Shown here in pieces: positions 50,160-62,258 of a DNA stretch of 64,000 nucleotides. The stretch is taken from the NCBI GenBank assembly GCA_030386875.1, contig CM059562.1, positions 26,839,000-26,902,999 on the forward strand, written 5' to 3'. The notes below the pieces were generated by a model. It searched no databases, was not told where the DNA came from, and saw only the letters and a program-made list of their open reading frames with translations. Origin of the DNA: Morinoia aosen. Its lineage: Eukaryota; Arthropoda; Malacostraca; Amphipoda; Talitridae. The translations under genes were made by a program, and so were the position numbers. Each line of letters opens with the position of its first letter. Within the stretch, counting starts at the first letter, position 1.

Positions 50160-50300
50160 AATGTGATGCACAGATGCCACAGCGTGCGGCGCATGCGCTT
50201 CCGCAGCTCCCAGCTCGCAAGTCGCGAGTTGCGGTGTTGCGCAGTTCCCTGCCGCCGCCACGCGCCGTCTCACCCCCTACTGAAAATAGCGTAGCTGTAT
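50160..50300. promoter_or_regulatory. Isolated GC-rich island with an NRF1/Ewg-type palindrome
   Basis: GCGCATGCGC at 50189-50198 is a perfect match to the core palindrome bound by NRF1 (Erect wing in flies). It sits in about 120 bp of strongly GC-rich sequence flanked by AT-rich DNA, as seen at housekeeping-gene start sites. The island also contains a 42-codon plus-strand ORF (50166-50294) rich in Arg and Cys, probably incidental. No coding exon could be linked to it in either direction. Confidence 0.35.
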
Positions 50301-51380
50301 CGCGTGTTCTTGATCGTGATTAGGATTGTGTTTCCTGCATTGCTGTACAATTATATTAAGCATGTCAAGCATGGTCTGCAGAAAATGAGGCATTACAGAC
50401 GAATAAAAATTTCGTAAGATTTAAGCGAAGCATCATCGATGCATGCCATCTTGCTAGACGTAGCTTATGGGGTAGCTCGCTTGGAAAGATAATGTTCCTG
50501 TAAAATGTTATCCTGTAATTTGCAAGAGTATAATTGAAAACATAATTAAATTCTGATACTACAAGAGCGTGTATTTCAGGGCAAGATTCAAGTGACCGTA
50601 CACATTTTCACTCGTAGGAAATTAAGCCTGAAGTTAAATCACATCGCATACTTCAATTGGCAGTTAAAAGTAGCTACTGTAAGACTTGAAATGCGCGAGG
50701 TTTTGGTAAATATTTAAAGAGAGAAAGTCATAAAAATAAACGGGCAAATCATGCAAGCCCTGCCTGCTATTTCTAGCGAGCTGCATCCTACGCGCCTACT
50801 TCCGTGTCTGGCGTTTATTTCGGTAGCTGTAAAATGAGACTGAAATTAAGAGAGGTCTGCGCTCCTCGGCGGCTTGTGCCCCGATATGCCAACGCAGGGA
50901 CTGCTCTGTGATGAGCAGCGCTGCGTGTGATGAAGCTTGTTCATAAAGATTTCTTTGTCTGATGTTCCTAGCGAAAATCATGGAAATGGAAAAAATGCTG
51001 AAAGGCGGCTAGTTGCAATACATATCGTAAGTTGAATATGCAGAATGTACGAGAATTTTTGAGAAAATCGTTAATAGGATATCTACTTCATTACTAAGCC
51101 CAAAGTTTGATTACATAGACAAAACCTGCAAGAACGTTGACTGCTGTATCAAGTTACTAAATTGAGGCTGATTCAAAATCGCATGGCTTGCTAAAATCCT
51201 CGGCTGTAATGCAGCAGGTATTAAGTGTATACTTCCATCTAATGATAACGAAAATGAAGTTATTTTCCTGCGAGGAAAGGAACGTAATTCGAGCAACAGG
51301 TGGAGATCGGAAAAGTTTCAGTTACCCGCGACTGTACGGGGAGGAGTTGAAGCGTTGAAGTTGGAAATTTATGACAGTCA
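50300..51380. other. Non-coding DNA
   Basis: No supported feature. A GC-richer patch at about 50780-50950 has a 61-codon minus-strand frame with no recognised domain. Confidence 0.45.
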
Positions 51381-51387
51381 ATTCTGA

Positions 51388-51569
51388 GGAGAGCTTCAAG
51401 GGCCAGAGTCGAGTGGTGCAACAGAGCGTGTCGAGGAGGGTGCCAAAGAGCGGCCCACCAGATGGCGGCCCACTCCTTGGCACCGTGACCTCATCCGCCA
51501 CACTTTGACAGCCCGGCCCACCACGCCTCCTGGCCATGATGCACCTCAGCCTACGTCACCTGCAGCGTG
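51388..51569 (+). CDS. Candidate coding exon with a strong splice donor
   Basis: Not recognised. A plus-strand frame is open from 51388 to a donor at 51570 (CAGCGTG/GTAAGC). It has no ATG, so it would be an internal exon. Its translation is rich in Pro, Thr, Arg and Trp (for example WRPTPWHRDLIRH, ARPTTPPGHDAPQPTSP). An alternative is a first coding exon starting at ATG 51536 and reading MMHLSLRHLQR up to the same donor. The segment is markedly GC-rich. The opposite strand is also open for 71 codons from 51537, so orientation is unproven. The only nearby acceptor (AATTCTGAG) lacks a pyrimidine tract. Confidence 0.25.
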
Positions 51570-51574
51570 GTAAG

Positions 51575-54500
51575 CGACCCAAAAACCTGCTAACAGTATT
51601 GTTGTCTATTTATGGATTATTTTTCGCGGAGAATTATGGTTCAGTAAACTGGGAAAATTATTTGGTAGAGAGAGGACGTAAGCGATCATGTTCTGTCGTT
51701 TCTAACTTGATAAGTGACTATAGCTGGAACTTACGTGAATTCTGTCTTCAATCTAATTGCGTTCGAAGCTACTGCTCTTCGTTTGTTTGTCTTAAGCTGC
51801 TGTGCCTTACGGAATTGTAAGGAAACGTGGAAAAAAGCATCACGATAGCGCTGAACCAGTAAAACCTTATTTTGTGAAACTAACGATTCAAAAATGAAAT
51901 TGTTTCAATCGTCTGCAAAGTCGATCAGATCTGATAAAGATTAGGCGTTATTTTTTCAAATCGGCGCAAAGAACAGCGCTACATTGGAGCAAGGAGAACA
52001 AAAGCGATGAATTTAGCACAAAAAGCAAAATGAAAATTCAAATCTCGGCTATGCTGGAATTCTGGCGAGCTGCCGCACTCTGTAGCCTAGGGCTGGGCAG
52101 TAAACCAATCATAATTACTGCCGGTGTATCAACAACCCATACTAATTTCGATTCATCATTAAATATGAATCGCCAGTTACAGTTGTGAATTCTAAATACC
52201 TATAATCATTGTATTTCATGTGAAATTTTGCAAATAATTCAACGTCCACCAACATTAAAATTCTGATCAAAATGATATGTATTCCATTCATCATTAATGA
52301 AATTGATTGTTATGGACAATTCTAACATAATTGTCTTACGAGTAAAATGGGTTACCCTATAGTAATCATTATAATGAATTATGATTGATGACGTACTATG
52401 AATAACTCCGTTACGCAACAATAATAATTTAGGCTGCATTCCGCCATGCGTACTGCACATGCCAGTCTCTGACAGCTCTGCGCAACAACCATGACCGTCA
52501 TCGGGGCTGACCGGTATTGGGCTATTTTTATTGAAATAGCAGTTGACTGTCTCACTCAAAGCTATTGAATGAATTTAGCAGAGGTTCCGTTAATATCTTA
52601 GTTACGGGAGCCAGAGTAAAAATCGAACTGCTTGAACATCATACACCTACGCAACTGACAAGTGATCTTAATCGCTTAGAAAAAAATGAGCTACAAGATA
52701 AATTTTTTGCTTAGATAACTGTTGGACAACACTTGTACATATTATACGCTTAAATTTCAATATTTAATGGAAGAATCGAGCACAGAGGTCAACTTTGAAA
52801 CAAGATAAAAAATAGATGGGCTCGTGATTCTAACTGGAGAATTAACTCAGAACTGGTCTGAAACTGTTATACTTCATTATTCTGTTTAGAAATAAATTTA
52901 TAACCGCTGTAGAGTAGATTAATTCAACTTGAAATTTCCTCTGATAAACAAAGCAGCTTGAATCATATATATCAAGGAAGCAATTCTTTTGCAGTTGCTT
53001 AGTACGTGGGCAAGTTATCTAGCATACATGCAACATAGAAACTTTCCCTTTAGTATTCTCTCAATTTAAACGTTTAGTTTTTCAAGTCTACCGTTAAAAT
53101 CAGCCGTCCGAGATATTTATTTATGAAGAGTGGAGTGCACGATTAACACGCGCTCTTCCAATAAATTGCAGATCAATCAGATAATAAAAATTAAGCCTCA
53201 TAAAAATATACATGTCTCAAAAGTTTCTACTTGTTGACTCATATAAATACGTACTCTCAAGATGTCAGATTTATTTTTGGTGCAAGAAAATTAGCGTTGG
53301 ACTCAATAGAAGTTACTAATATTCTTTTACGAATTGTACCCTTCACTTTTTTATCCCCACAGAAAGCTTGTTTACGTCGTCAGGCAGATTAAACGAGCGT
53401 CAAATTGCAAATTTATTATTGCTATAGTGATGAGCTGAACAGTGTTACTTTATTTTGACAGCCATATCGAGAACTTTCGTGAATCTAATTGGTACTGAGA
53501 GTGATAAAAATAAAAGTAACGGTTATGAGAGTACTTTGGGAGATCAGGTTCTTCTGATGACTCAGTCTCTGTTTCTGGCAGGCATATTTCTGAGAACACG
53601 CCCTGAGCTCACGTATTGCAAAAGTGGGGTGAAGAGCGCTGAGATGACATGAAATAATCAGTGTCTACATAATTTCAGGGTAAATATCATAAATTTTTAA
53701 ATATAGTAGAAAAAGAGATAATGTAGACGTGTTCATATTCATCGTCTCAAAAAGAATACACAGGCGAAAAGAGTTTACGAAAAGGACTGGAAGCTCATGT
53801 TGTAAAGAAATAATGCTTTGTATTCTGAGTTGTTTTCAAAATAACTCCAATTAAATATTATTGCTTCTCGCAGATTCTTTTCAGAGTAACATAATTAAAT
53901 AGAAATTATTCCAATGTTTCAAAAATTAAGGGAAAAAAATATATCCCGCACGTTTCATTCACGTGTCTAACCACACTTCATTGATGCAAATTTCACGAGA
54001 TCACTCCAAAAAAGGCAAAATAAAAGATGACTAAATTTTTGCTTGCATCAGTACAATTACTTTTGACTTTCAATGCTTTCATAGCTATCGGAACGCCTTA
54101 AGCATCACGCTCATTCAAGCAGCTGACGGCAGCTGCCATCACGTGACTCACAGTATTCCCATGGCTGCACAATGCAAATGCGGGTCTGCCTGTGTTTACT
54201 ACAACAGCAAACGCAATTAGGATGTCTTCAGCGCACGTATTTCTTTGTATCAAATTCAGGGTGACTCTCAAATTGAGATAATCGGACTTATTTACCGATT
54301 CCCAACTTGATTTGGATCCCTAAAACCAATAATTGGTTTTGCTAATTCCTCTCTTCAATAGCCATTGGTGTGCTGACGGTTAAAACAAGACTTATTCTAG
54401 TTCATTTCCATGAGCAGGGCTTCGACTATGTAAAGCTCGTCACAGGTGTCAGATACAAATCAGCAAAACACGTGTCAAGACAACTAGCTAAATCTATTTG

Positions 54501-55925
54501 TTATTGGGATTTTTTGGTACGATGACTACACTATTAATGAGTACGAAATAGAATACAGGCTGACTCAATCACAGGTATACTCAGTACAACAGAGGCTGCA
54601 AAAATTAAAGGTGACGGAGGGCAGGAGCAGCGCAGCGAACTAGAGATGACCACACAGCGTTGGCACGCGTGCCGCAACGAGGCGTGATCGTGTCGTGATG
54701 CAACATCTCTTCCTCGAGAAAACAATGGGCCCAATATTTTCTTTTACAGCTAACACTTTCTTTGCTTTAGGATTTCATTGAGACTCGCTCGTGAGGAAAG
54801 TACTCGTGAAAGAACTAATTCGAATGCTTAACAACGTATAGTTCAACGAGTTCACCAACTGTGATCGAATTATCAAGTTTTCTCCCTCATGCACGGAAAA
54901 AGTGAAATTGTACGACATATTTGAAACGTATTTGAAACATCATGCTAACGATTGAAATGAAGATGAAATGTTTGTAAAATGCCATACGCTTGCATGCTGA
55001 AAACAGAACTAGCAGACGGTAATAATAAGCATACTAGCTAAGTTGACTCGATAAATGCCGGAAAACAAAAGAAATTAAGCACAGAGCGCTGCCCCGCAAG
55101 CCAAAAATGTCTGACTGAAGGAATTGCTAACCGCACGCTGAAACAACTGCCCGATAATTCAATGTAATCAGCTCAATACGCAGCAATTTTTCTTCCAAAT
55201 AAATTCAATTTCTTTGGGTGCGAAGATATCACCATCTATGAGATGTAGGTTTGCGATATAAGCAATGGATTTACACTCCTCAGAAAATTTTGGATTGCTT
55301 CTTGCACATCTGAGCTCGTTAAGTACTCTCTGAAGTGTCATTGTCAGGTTCCGAAATCGATGAAAGAAATTCAAGCGCAATATGTCGCAGCAAACATTTT
55401 AGTCCAATAAGTGTTAAAACACTCAATAACTCGGGTAATCATGCAAGAGATAAAATAAACATGCGGAGTTAATTAGTGTACCAAACGTTAAAGATGAACC
55501 AGTTCAAACTTTGGAAGTTCGACAATACACGCTTGCAATGAATGAACCAGTGTGCACATGCCAGAAAGCACACAAGCACTCTTGTAGAGTATGCAACACA
55601 AGTCGTCGTGCATGGTGCAGGAGACTTCAGTTCGGAGGAGCGTTGCTGGTCACACGAGAACATAAGTTCTGGAACGTGGCTGCAGGTGAGCGAGGTGTTC
55701 GGAGCACCACATCTACATAATTACCAAAGGACACAGAAAGCACTCAAATGAAGCAGTTATGCCATTATCAGCACTCGTAACAGCACTTGCGATATTTACG
55801 TCTCTTGAAGTTGAGCGGCATGGCGACGTGGCGTTGTGGCGCAGTGGCGGCGGCGCGGAGAACTACGAACTGTGAGAGAGACGCAACCGAGTCTCGGTGG
55901 AGGAGCTTGGCTGTGTGCCCTCTGT
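51575..55925. other. Mostly AT-rich non-coding DNA
   Basis: No supported gene. At 54120-54146 two CAGCTG boxes and one TCACGTGA box lie within 27 bp. Bases 55780-55925 are GC-rich and include a 62-codon frame (55787-55975) that runs into the 19-bp minisatellite and is not recognisable. Confidence 0.4.
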
Positions 55926-55928
55926 GGC

Positions 55929-56193
55929 TGTGGCTGACTGCAGCTGGTGTGGCTGACTGCAGCTGGTGTGGCTGACTGCAGCTGGTGTGGCTGACTGCAG
56001 CAGGTGGGGCTGACGGCAGCTAGTGTGGCTGACTGCAGTTGGTGTGGCTGACGGCAGCCGGTGTGGCTGACTGCAGCTGGTGTGGCTGACTGCAGCTGGT
56101 GTGGCTGACGGCAGCTGGTGTGGCTGACTGCAGCTGGTGTGGCTGACAGCGACTGTTGAGGCTGATGGTAGTTGGTGTGGTTAACTGCAGCTA
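55929..56193 (+). repeat. 19-bp minisatellite, 14 units in perfect register
   Basis: The unit is TGTGGCTGACTGCAGCTGG. Fourteen copies follow without any insertion or deletion. Substitutions increase toward the right end, where units 12-14 are the most diverged. Units 1-3 and 8-11 keep a CAGCTG E-box. As 19 is not a multiple of 3, the array is not a protein repeat. Confidence 0.95.
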
Positions 56194-56199
56194 CATTGC

Positions 56200-57040
56200 A
56201 GTTTCCACAAGCACCTATAGTTGCCTACGAACGACAGAAACGCTACAAGTAAGGAATGGGTCTGGCCCACGCACCCCTCTCTTATGCCTCGTAAAGAATC
56301 AAATGAAATGTTGACAAGTAAGAGATGTGCCCTCGTTAAATGAAAAAAAAACATCTGCACAGTCTCATTTACCATCCTTCAAATGATCTGTCACGTCAAC
56401 AATATCAAATACGAATAACGCAGACCTCTCAGTTCTCACTCATTCGATATACGTCAAAGTTGATTCAACACCCTTCATACCCACACGCCTCCCTCTACGT
56501 CTACCCCGCTCCTCTATCTATCTCATACAAGGGTTACCATGTCATAGAGTTCTACGTCGATTCCAAGAATTTACATCTTTGTCTCCGAATTTTAGTCACA
56601 TAGGGTTTCATTTATTTTATAATGATTAGATGAATGATTTAGCTCTTCATTAATTAAACAGAATTATGGATATCTCTAGCACTTAATTTTCAATATTCGT
56701 CCAAGCCATTTCGACCATATCGTACGGAGAGTTTGACTTAGACGGTTACTCCCTGGCCAACACATGCATTCCTCGAGAGGCTGCTATATAGAGTTTTCAC
56801 ATAAGGAATTTCATTCAAGGATCATCACCGCTTTAGAGATGTTCCCGTCCTCGATTTATATCGGTGCAACTGAGCATGTTTGGCTCAAGTAATACTGTGC
56901 TGTGAAGTTCTTCAAAAAGACGTCAGTGGTGAATAGAACAATCTTACCTTGACTACACGTCACAAAAAATACAATTAACGATACGATCAGTCCATCCATT
57001 TTAATGTCACTGGCGCCGAAATGGACTCATAAGATACATT
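56200..57040. other. Non-coding DNA
   Basis: No gene recognised. An 87-codon plus-strand frame at 56340-56603 has no domain-like features. Confidence 0.45.
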
Positions 57041-57049
57041 ACCCCAATC

Positions 57050-58232
57050 ACCTTTATGGTGCACAGGGTAATCGGAATGCACTTCTTCGAATTAATGGGT
57101 GTTCCGTACGCAAAACTCTTCATATCTCCCTCTAAGTTAAAAGCTAGGAGTATAACGTCAGGATACCTTGGTGGCTATGTAATGGGGCCGCCCAGGCAAA
57201 TCCAGCGACTTGGAAATCAGGTATCCAAAAATTGTCTAATAGCATTCTCGAAATGTGTAGGAGAACCATTGCCTTGAAGCCATATTCCTTTGATGTCGGC
57301 TAAGTGAAGATTTTCGTACAACTCAGAAAATGCGCCATGAAGAAAATCCGATAATTGGGTCAGTTTAATTTTTTCGTTTAAGGTCCACTCCGACGGTCGC
57401 CAAGAATACCCGCCCAATCATTTACAGAGAATCTAACCTGATGTTTACCTTGTCGCGTAACATGTGAATAAACATCAGACCACGAGTGTAGATTGTGGAT
57501 GTTAACTATTCCTTCTCGCGTGAATGATGCTTCGTCACTGAATTATAAGACTTTTGGTGGAAACCAAGGTTCTTCTAATGTTTTATGCAGAAAATGTTTT
57601 ACGCAAAGTGAACAGGGAATAGGAAATGTTCATCGTTTAACTTGCACACCCTGAATGTGAAATGGATGTTGGCCATCATCATATAACACTTCCCACACTG
57701 TAGTTTGACACACACGTAAAACACGTGCTGCAGGACATGCGCTTGTAGTCGGATCATTTCGAAAAATTTTCACTATTTCTTCCTCTACGTTTGGTTTTCG
57801 TAATCTTCTACGTCGTCCACCTTATGTTTGTGCGCTGAGAAATGCTCCATCTTCAGACAATTTCCGGTGTATGGCTATGAATGTTTGATGCGATGGAACT
57901 TTTCTCTTGGGATCTCTTGTAGGGCAATTTCGGGCCGCCACCTCAGAATTACGATTTGCTGCACCGTAAGCTAGGTGCTTATCTGTAGATTTAGCATTGG
58001 ATATTTCTCCACTGTTGTTAATATCTTTGAGTACGATGAAAATATTTAATATAAACAAATAATTTTAATCATCGATGTAATGGGCCGCTCAGAAATTGGA
58101 TAAAAATTTCAAGTTCTTGTAACTATTTTGCGAAGCAATTTTTAACACACGGTTATTGAGTGAAAAGTGTTTATTTCACCGGTCTCAACTTCATAATAAT
58201 GTTTGGCCAAAAAAGTGCAGGCCACCTTGTAT
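57050..58232 (-). mobile_element. DUF4817-type mariner/Tc1-like transposon relic
   Basis: Minus-strand translation from 58058 downward gives, in order, pieces typical of an arthropod DDE transposase with a DUF4817-like helix-turn-helix. They are YGAANRNSEVAARN and PSHQTFIAIHRKL (DNA-binding head), a GGRRRRLRKP hinge, FSDEASFTREGI (first catalytic Asp region, near 57540), FSVNDWAGILGDR, WLQGNGSPTHFENAIRQFLDT (second catalytic region), then WICLGGPIT and PPRYPD. Several stops and frameshifts separate them. The second catalytic motif normally reads QxDGAPPHF; here the Asp is Asn. The 5' end on this strand probably lies near 58232, where ATACAAGGTGGCCTGCAC resembles an element terminus. The other terminus was not found. 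Confidence 0.75.
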
Positions 58233-58349
58233 ATTTAGTCTTGCTTATGCATATGCTGATTTTATTTGTCACGCGCAAGAGCGGAGCGCCCTTTAACTTT
58301 TGATCTATTAAATTTACTATGCTTGAAAACTTTCTCTTAAATACTATCA

Positions 58350-60600
58350 GACACGAAAAAAAGGAAAGGAAAAGAAAGACAGTTTATTTCCAATAGAGTT
58401 TGAACATGAAAAGTTGGACTTTGGTTTTCAAAATATCTTAACTTTAACATGCTTAATTGATAATTACATATTAGTATCGTAATATCCACGTGAAATATCG
58501 AACCAAAATTTTGATTGACAGAAAAGCACAACAAAAATGAGTTCCCTTCGTTGAGTAATCTGATTTTGACAGTGCATTTAAGTAAAGTAACTAAGAAAAC
58601 ATAATCCTCGTAACTCTTGGTTGAAAAATACTTTCGTTATTAGTGCGCACTGATATTGAAATGAAAACAAAAATCACATTCCAATACGTTAACATAGAGA
58701 TCCTTAATTGCTATTCATACATGGTTATCGTAATACCCATGTTAATTACTGCAACAAATGATTCGGAGAAAAGTACGAAAAAATGCGTTCCCTTCGTTGC
58801 GGTAGTCGGATTTTGGTAATGCATTTAAATAAAAGTGACTAAAAAAATATAATCCATGTGACGCATTGCTGAAAACTCTCTCGTTAGTGCGTACTTTTAA
58901 TGAAAAATGAGTATACGGACATAGGAACTAGTGATACGAGCATGAGGTATCGATAGAAGTAAAATGGGCAGATTTCATTCATTTTGCGTCTAGAACTATG
59001 AGGTCGACATTAGGGATTAGGACAATTTTTCATACTAACGCATTAACTAGTATGCCAAATGATGAGCTCGGAGAGAATGTAAAATTCACCATAACAAATA
59101 TTGATGATATTTCCTACTTACGCTAATAGCACTGGCACAAAAGAGTTCATCGGAGTCAAAGACATGAAAAGGATTGTTGTAAAATGCTAGCCGTAACATT
59201 TTCAACATAGCTGGAACCATACAAAAAGTTAATTACCTAAAATAGTTTCGTCAACATGGACTCACGAGCATAAGAAAGTAAAAGTTGCCTCACAAAACGA
59301 GCAAGAGTAATTTAAGACTAGAAGAAGAAAATGAAACAATGATGTGCTGTAAAGTTATGACATTCGTCGAATCCGAGACCTTTTAAAATGTTTTAATAAG
59401 AACGAAAAAAGGAAAAAAAGCTAAAGTACCTTCACGTTAACATCCTTCCTTTCTTTGCGGTAATCAATTTGGTTTTGAAAGTGCAAATAATTATAACTAA
59501 GAAAACATAATCCTTGTGAAACATAGTTGAGAACACTCTCGTTAGGGCGCACGTGTATTGGAATAAGAGCAAACAAACATAGGAACTAGTGATTGGAGGG
59601 ATTAAAGTTAAGAGTAAAATGAACAGATTTAGATAATTTTACGTCTAAGACTATGAGCTCAACATTCAGAACAATTTTCTTTTTTTCGTTCTTATGTATC
59701 GACTAGTATGCCAAAATAATGAGCTCGAAGGGAATGAATGTTTTACCATAAGATAAATTTATAATATTTACTAACTACGCTGATAATACTGGCACAAAAG
59801 AGTTCACTGGAGTTAGAGACATGAGGGCTGTTGTACTATGGTAAACCATAACTTTTGCAGCATCGCTAGAACAGTACGAAAAGTTAACTACCGCAAATAG
59901 AGTTGTCATAATACACTCACGAGCGTGAGAAAGTAAAAATTGCCAATGAATTACCTCACATTTTCAAATATTTTAATATGAGCGAAAAATGCTTTCAAAT
60001 ATGGTAAAATTTAGACCCTGACTTGGTGTTCACTCATGGAGATCATAATACTCATGCATGTTAATTGTTGAAACAAATGGTTGGGAGAAAAGCATGGAAA
60101 ATTGGTTTCCTTTTTTGCGTTAGTCTGATTTTGACAATGCATTTTATTACAAGTGATCAAGAAAACATAGTTCTTGTGATGTATTTTTGATGCACTTTCG
60201 TTAGTGCACTCCCATATTGAAATTTGACCTTACGAACATAGGAACTAGTGAAATGAGAGATTAAGGTTGAAAGTAAAATTGGTAGATTCACATTAATTAG
60301 CGTCTTAGACTGTGAGTTTGACGTTAGAGGCAATTTTACTTTGTTTAGTATCAACTATTAAGGTAAATAAGTGCCTCGGATAGAATAAAATATTCTACAA
60401 TAACACAAAAATTATATTTCCTATGCTACTAATACTGGTACAAAAAACTTCATCGGATTCTTAGTCACGAGAAGGATCGTTTTGCAATGCTAACCATAAC
60501 ATTTGCAAACTTACTGGGACAAAACGAGAAAGTCGAAACAAATTAAAATAGTGTGGTAAAAATTCACTCAAAGAGTGTAAGGAACGACACATTGTCACGC
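58350..60600. repeat. Tandem array of diverged repeats with a period of about 660 bp
   Basis: A diagnostic block containing CATAGGAACTAGTG recurs at about 58920, 59578 and 60238. A second block (CGTTCCCTTCGTTGCGG and variants) recurs at about 58786, 59444 and 60104, spacings of 658-660 bp. Other shared landmarks are CTCTCGTTAGTGCGTAC, ACTAGTATGCCAAA, ACTGGCACAAAAGAGTTCA and CATAACATTT, in the same order each time. A partial first copy at 58350-58680 carries the TTCCCTTCGTTG block only 246 bp before the next one, so it lacks about 410 bp. Copies differ by many substitutions and small indels. No ORF spans a unit, so it looks like an old satellite-type array. Confidence 0.8.
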
Positions 60601-60639
60601 AAGATTAACAGGAGTGTTTAAGGACAGGAAAATACTCTT

Positions 60640-60745
60640 CATATATATACATGTATGTATATATGTATATGTATCATATATATTAAACATTTATACATAC
60701 ATATTCAAATACATATATATACATAAACACATACACATACAATAC
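60640..60745. repeat. AT/CA-rich microsatellite region
   Basis: Interrupted runs of ATAT, TATG and ATACAC units. It directly follows the 660-bp array and lies just to the left of a stretch with a few short frames that are low-complexity artefacts. Confidence 0.8.
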
Positions 60746-60749
60746 GAGC

Positions 60750-62110
60750 GTCATATGTGCATACATACATGTACTTAATATTCGCATACAAGCATTTGCA
60801 TTGCATTTGCATATTACAAAGATGTCGTGTTTGTGGTGTAATGTAATGAAAGATAGGATAATAAGCAATAAATATTCCTAAGTACTCACTACTTTTCAAT
60901 ACTTGAGCTCTAAATTCAAATCACCGTGAACGGGAAAACTTCATCAGGAAACATAATGGAGGGATGTAACTGCAGAGTTATATGAAGTAAGGTTGTGGAA
61001 GGTAGGGCATAGATAGCAGGTCACGATGGAAAAAGACGCTTGTGAGGATGTGCATTCGGAGAGGTTGCGGGGAGAGGGCTGTATGGATTACGGTTGCAGG
61101 AGAAGGTTATATGTACGTAGGAAGTTGGGTTGCAGGTGAAAGAGGTGCGGGGCTTCAACTTAAGGAGAGTAAGAGGTGCTCACCACATTAATATTCATGA
61201 AAGCTATACTTATAAAGGGTCGTCGGGGGGTTAGAGTAACATATTTTTAGCTGTAGAAGCAGAAGTCGCAGAGTACCTGCAGAGAGATGTGCGGATGCAG
61301 AACCCGACGATAAGCTCATCAAACGTGCAGCTTGACGGCGGCATCCGTCGCTCTGCGATCGCATGCTCGCACCTCAAAATATCGAGGCCACAGCACCTCT
61401 CACAGAGCATGATGTCGCCCTGCGCTCAGCCGAAATGTGCGAGGTACCGAGTTAGGCAGGGCAGGGCGTACTCAATTAGCTTACACGAAATCAAATACCA
61501 TTTCGTCTTTTCGAACAAAATGTACGTGAAAACATTTACGACCATTATACCATTTTTTCTTCCTAGAATTCAGTTTATATATCTCACGAAATGAAATTAC
61601 GTTAGACTTTGAAGGTATGATGCAACCAATCTTGGCGTAACAAGTTTTGGTTCCCGTTCCCCGAGAGTTACATTTATAATTTTCGAGTACCTATTAAGAA
61701 TTATCAGTAGCCTTGATAGCACGCTGGGGAAATTATGAGCTTCTCGAGTGAGTGATTTCCTGTTTATTTGCGCTCTATATACATTCTTTTATTGCTCCTT
61801 GCATCTGCTGCTCTTAAATCAGAAGCGAGAATATGACACCCGACTAGAGAGTAAATACAAACAAATCTTACAGTGTTTACTTCATCACATTCGAGTTAGC
61901 ACGATTGAGTCCACAGTAACATGGTATGTGAAGCACTTCTTATTTCAGTTACATCCTTTAAATCTTCCTCTAGTACGGTTAGTTCAATTAATTTTTAATC
62001 ACATAACTTTTTTGTACTGATATGATAATCAATTGAAACACTGCGGAAGTATATGAATATTGTGAGAAACTCTCCACTATGCGCGTAAACATAGACCCAC
62101 TTCCCGTTCA
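60750..62110. other. Non-coding DNA with a possible weak promoter
   Basis: TATAAAGG at 61211 is followed by a GC-richer segment (61250-61480) with a 101-codon plus-strand frame (61289-61594) that has no recognised domain and ends in AT-rich sequence. No initiator was identified. Otherwise nothing is supported. Confidence 0.35.
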
Positions 62111-62118
62111 GACTCCCT

Positions 62119-62198
62119 TATAAAAACCCTCTGCATATCTTTCCCCAACAGTCGCCGAGTACACAGTAGCAAGCAGGATCCTGCTTAGTTGAGTTGAG
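62119..62198 (+). promoter_or_regulatory. TATA/initiator promoter with a 49-nt first exon
   Basis: TATAAAAA at 62119-62126 and CAGTCG at 62149-62154 are spaced so that the start A (62150) is 31 bp from the first T, the canonical distance. The predicted first exon, 62150-62198, has no ATG and ends GAG/GTAATT, a good donor. A perfect 16-bp palindrome AAGCAGGATCCTGCTT (62171-62186) lies inside it. A short non-coding first exon with a strong TATA box is common in insect cuticle and other highly expressed genes. Its coding exons would lie further right, probably beyond this window, with the mariner relic in the first intron. The gene itself is not seen. Confidence 0.4.
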
Positions 62199-62258
62199 GT
62201 AATTAAAACACACTTGCAAATAATGTTTTAAAAATACCGCTTATCTGTATGACCGCGT

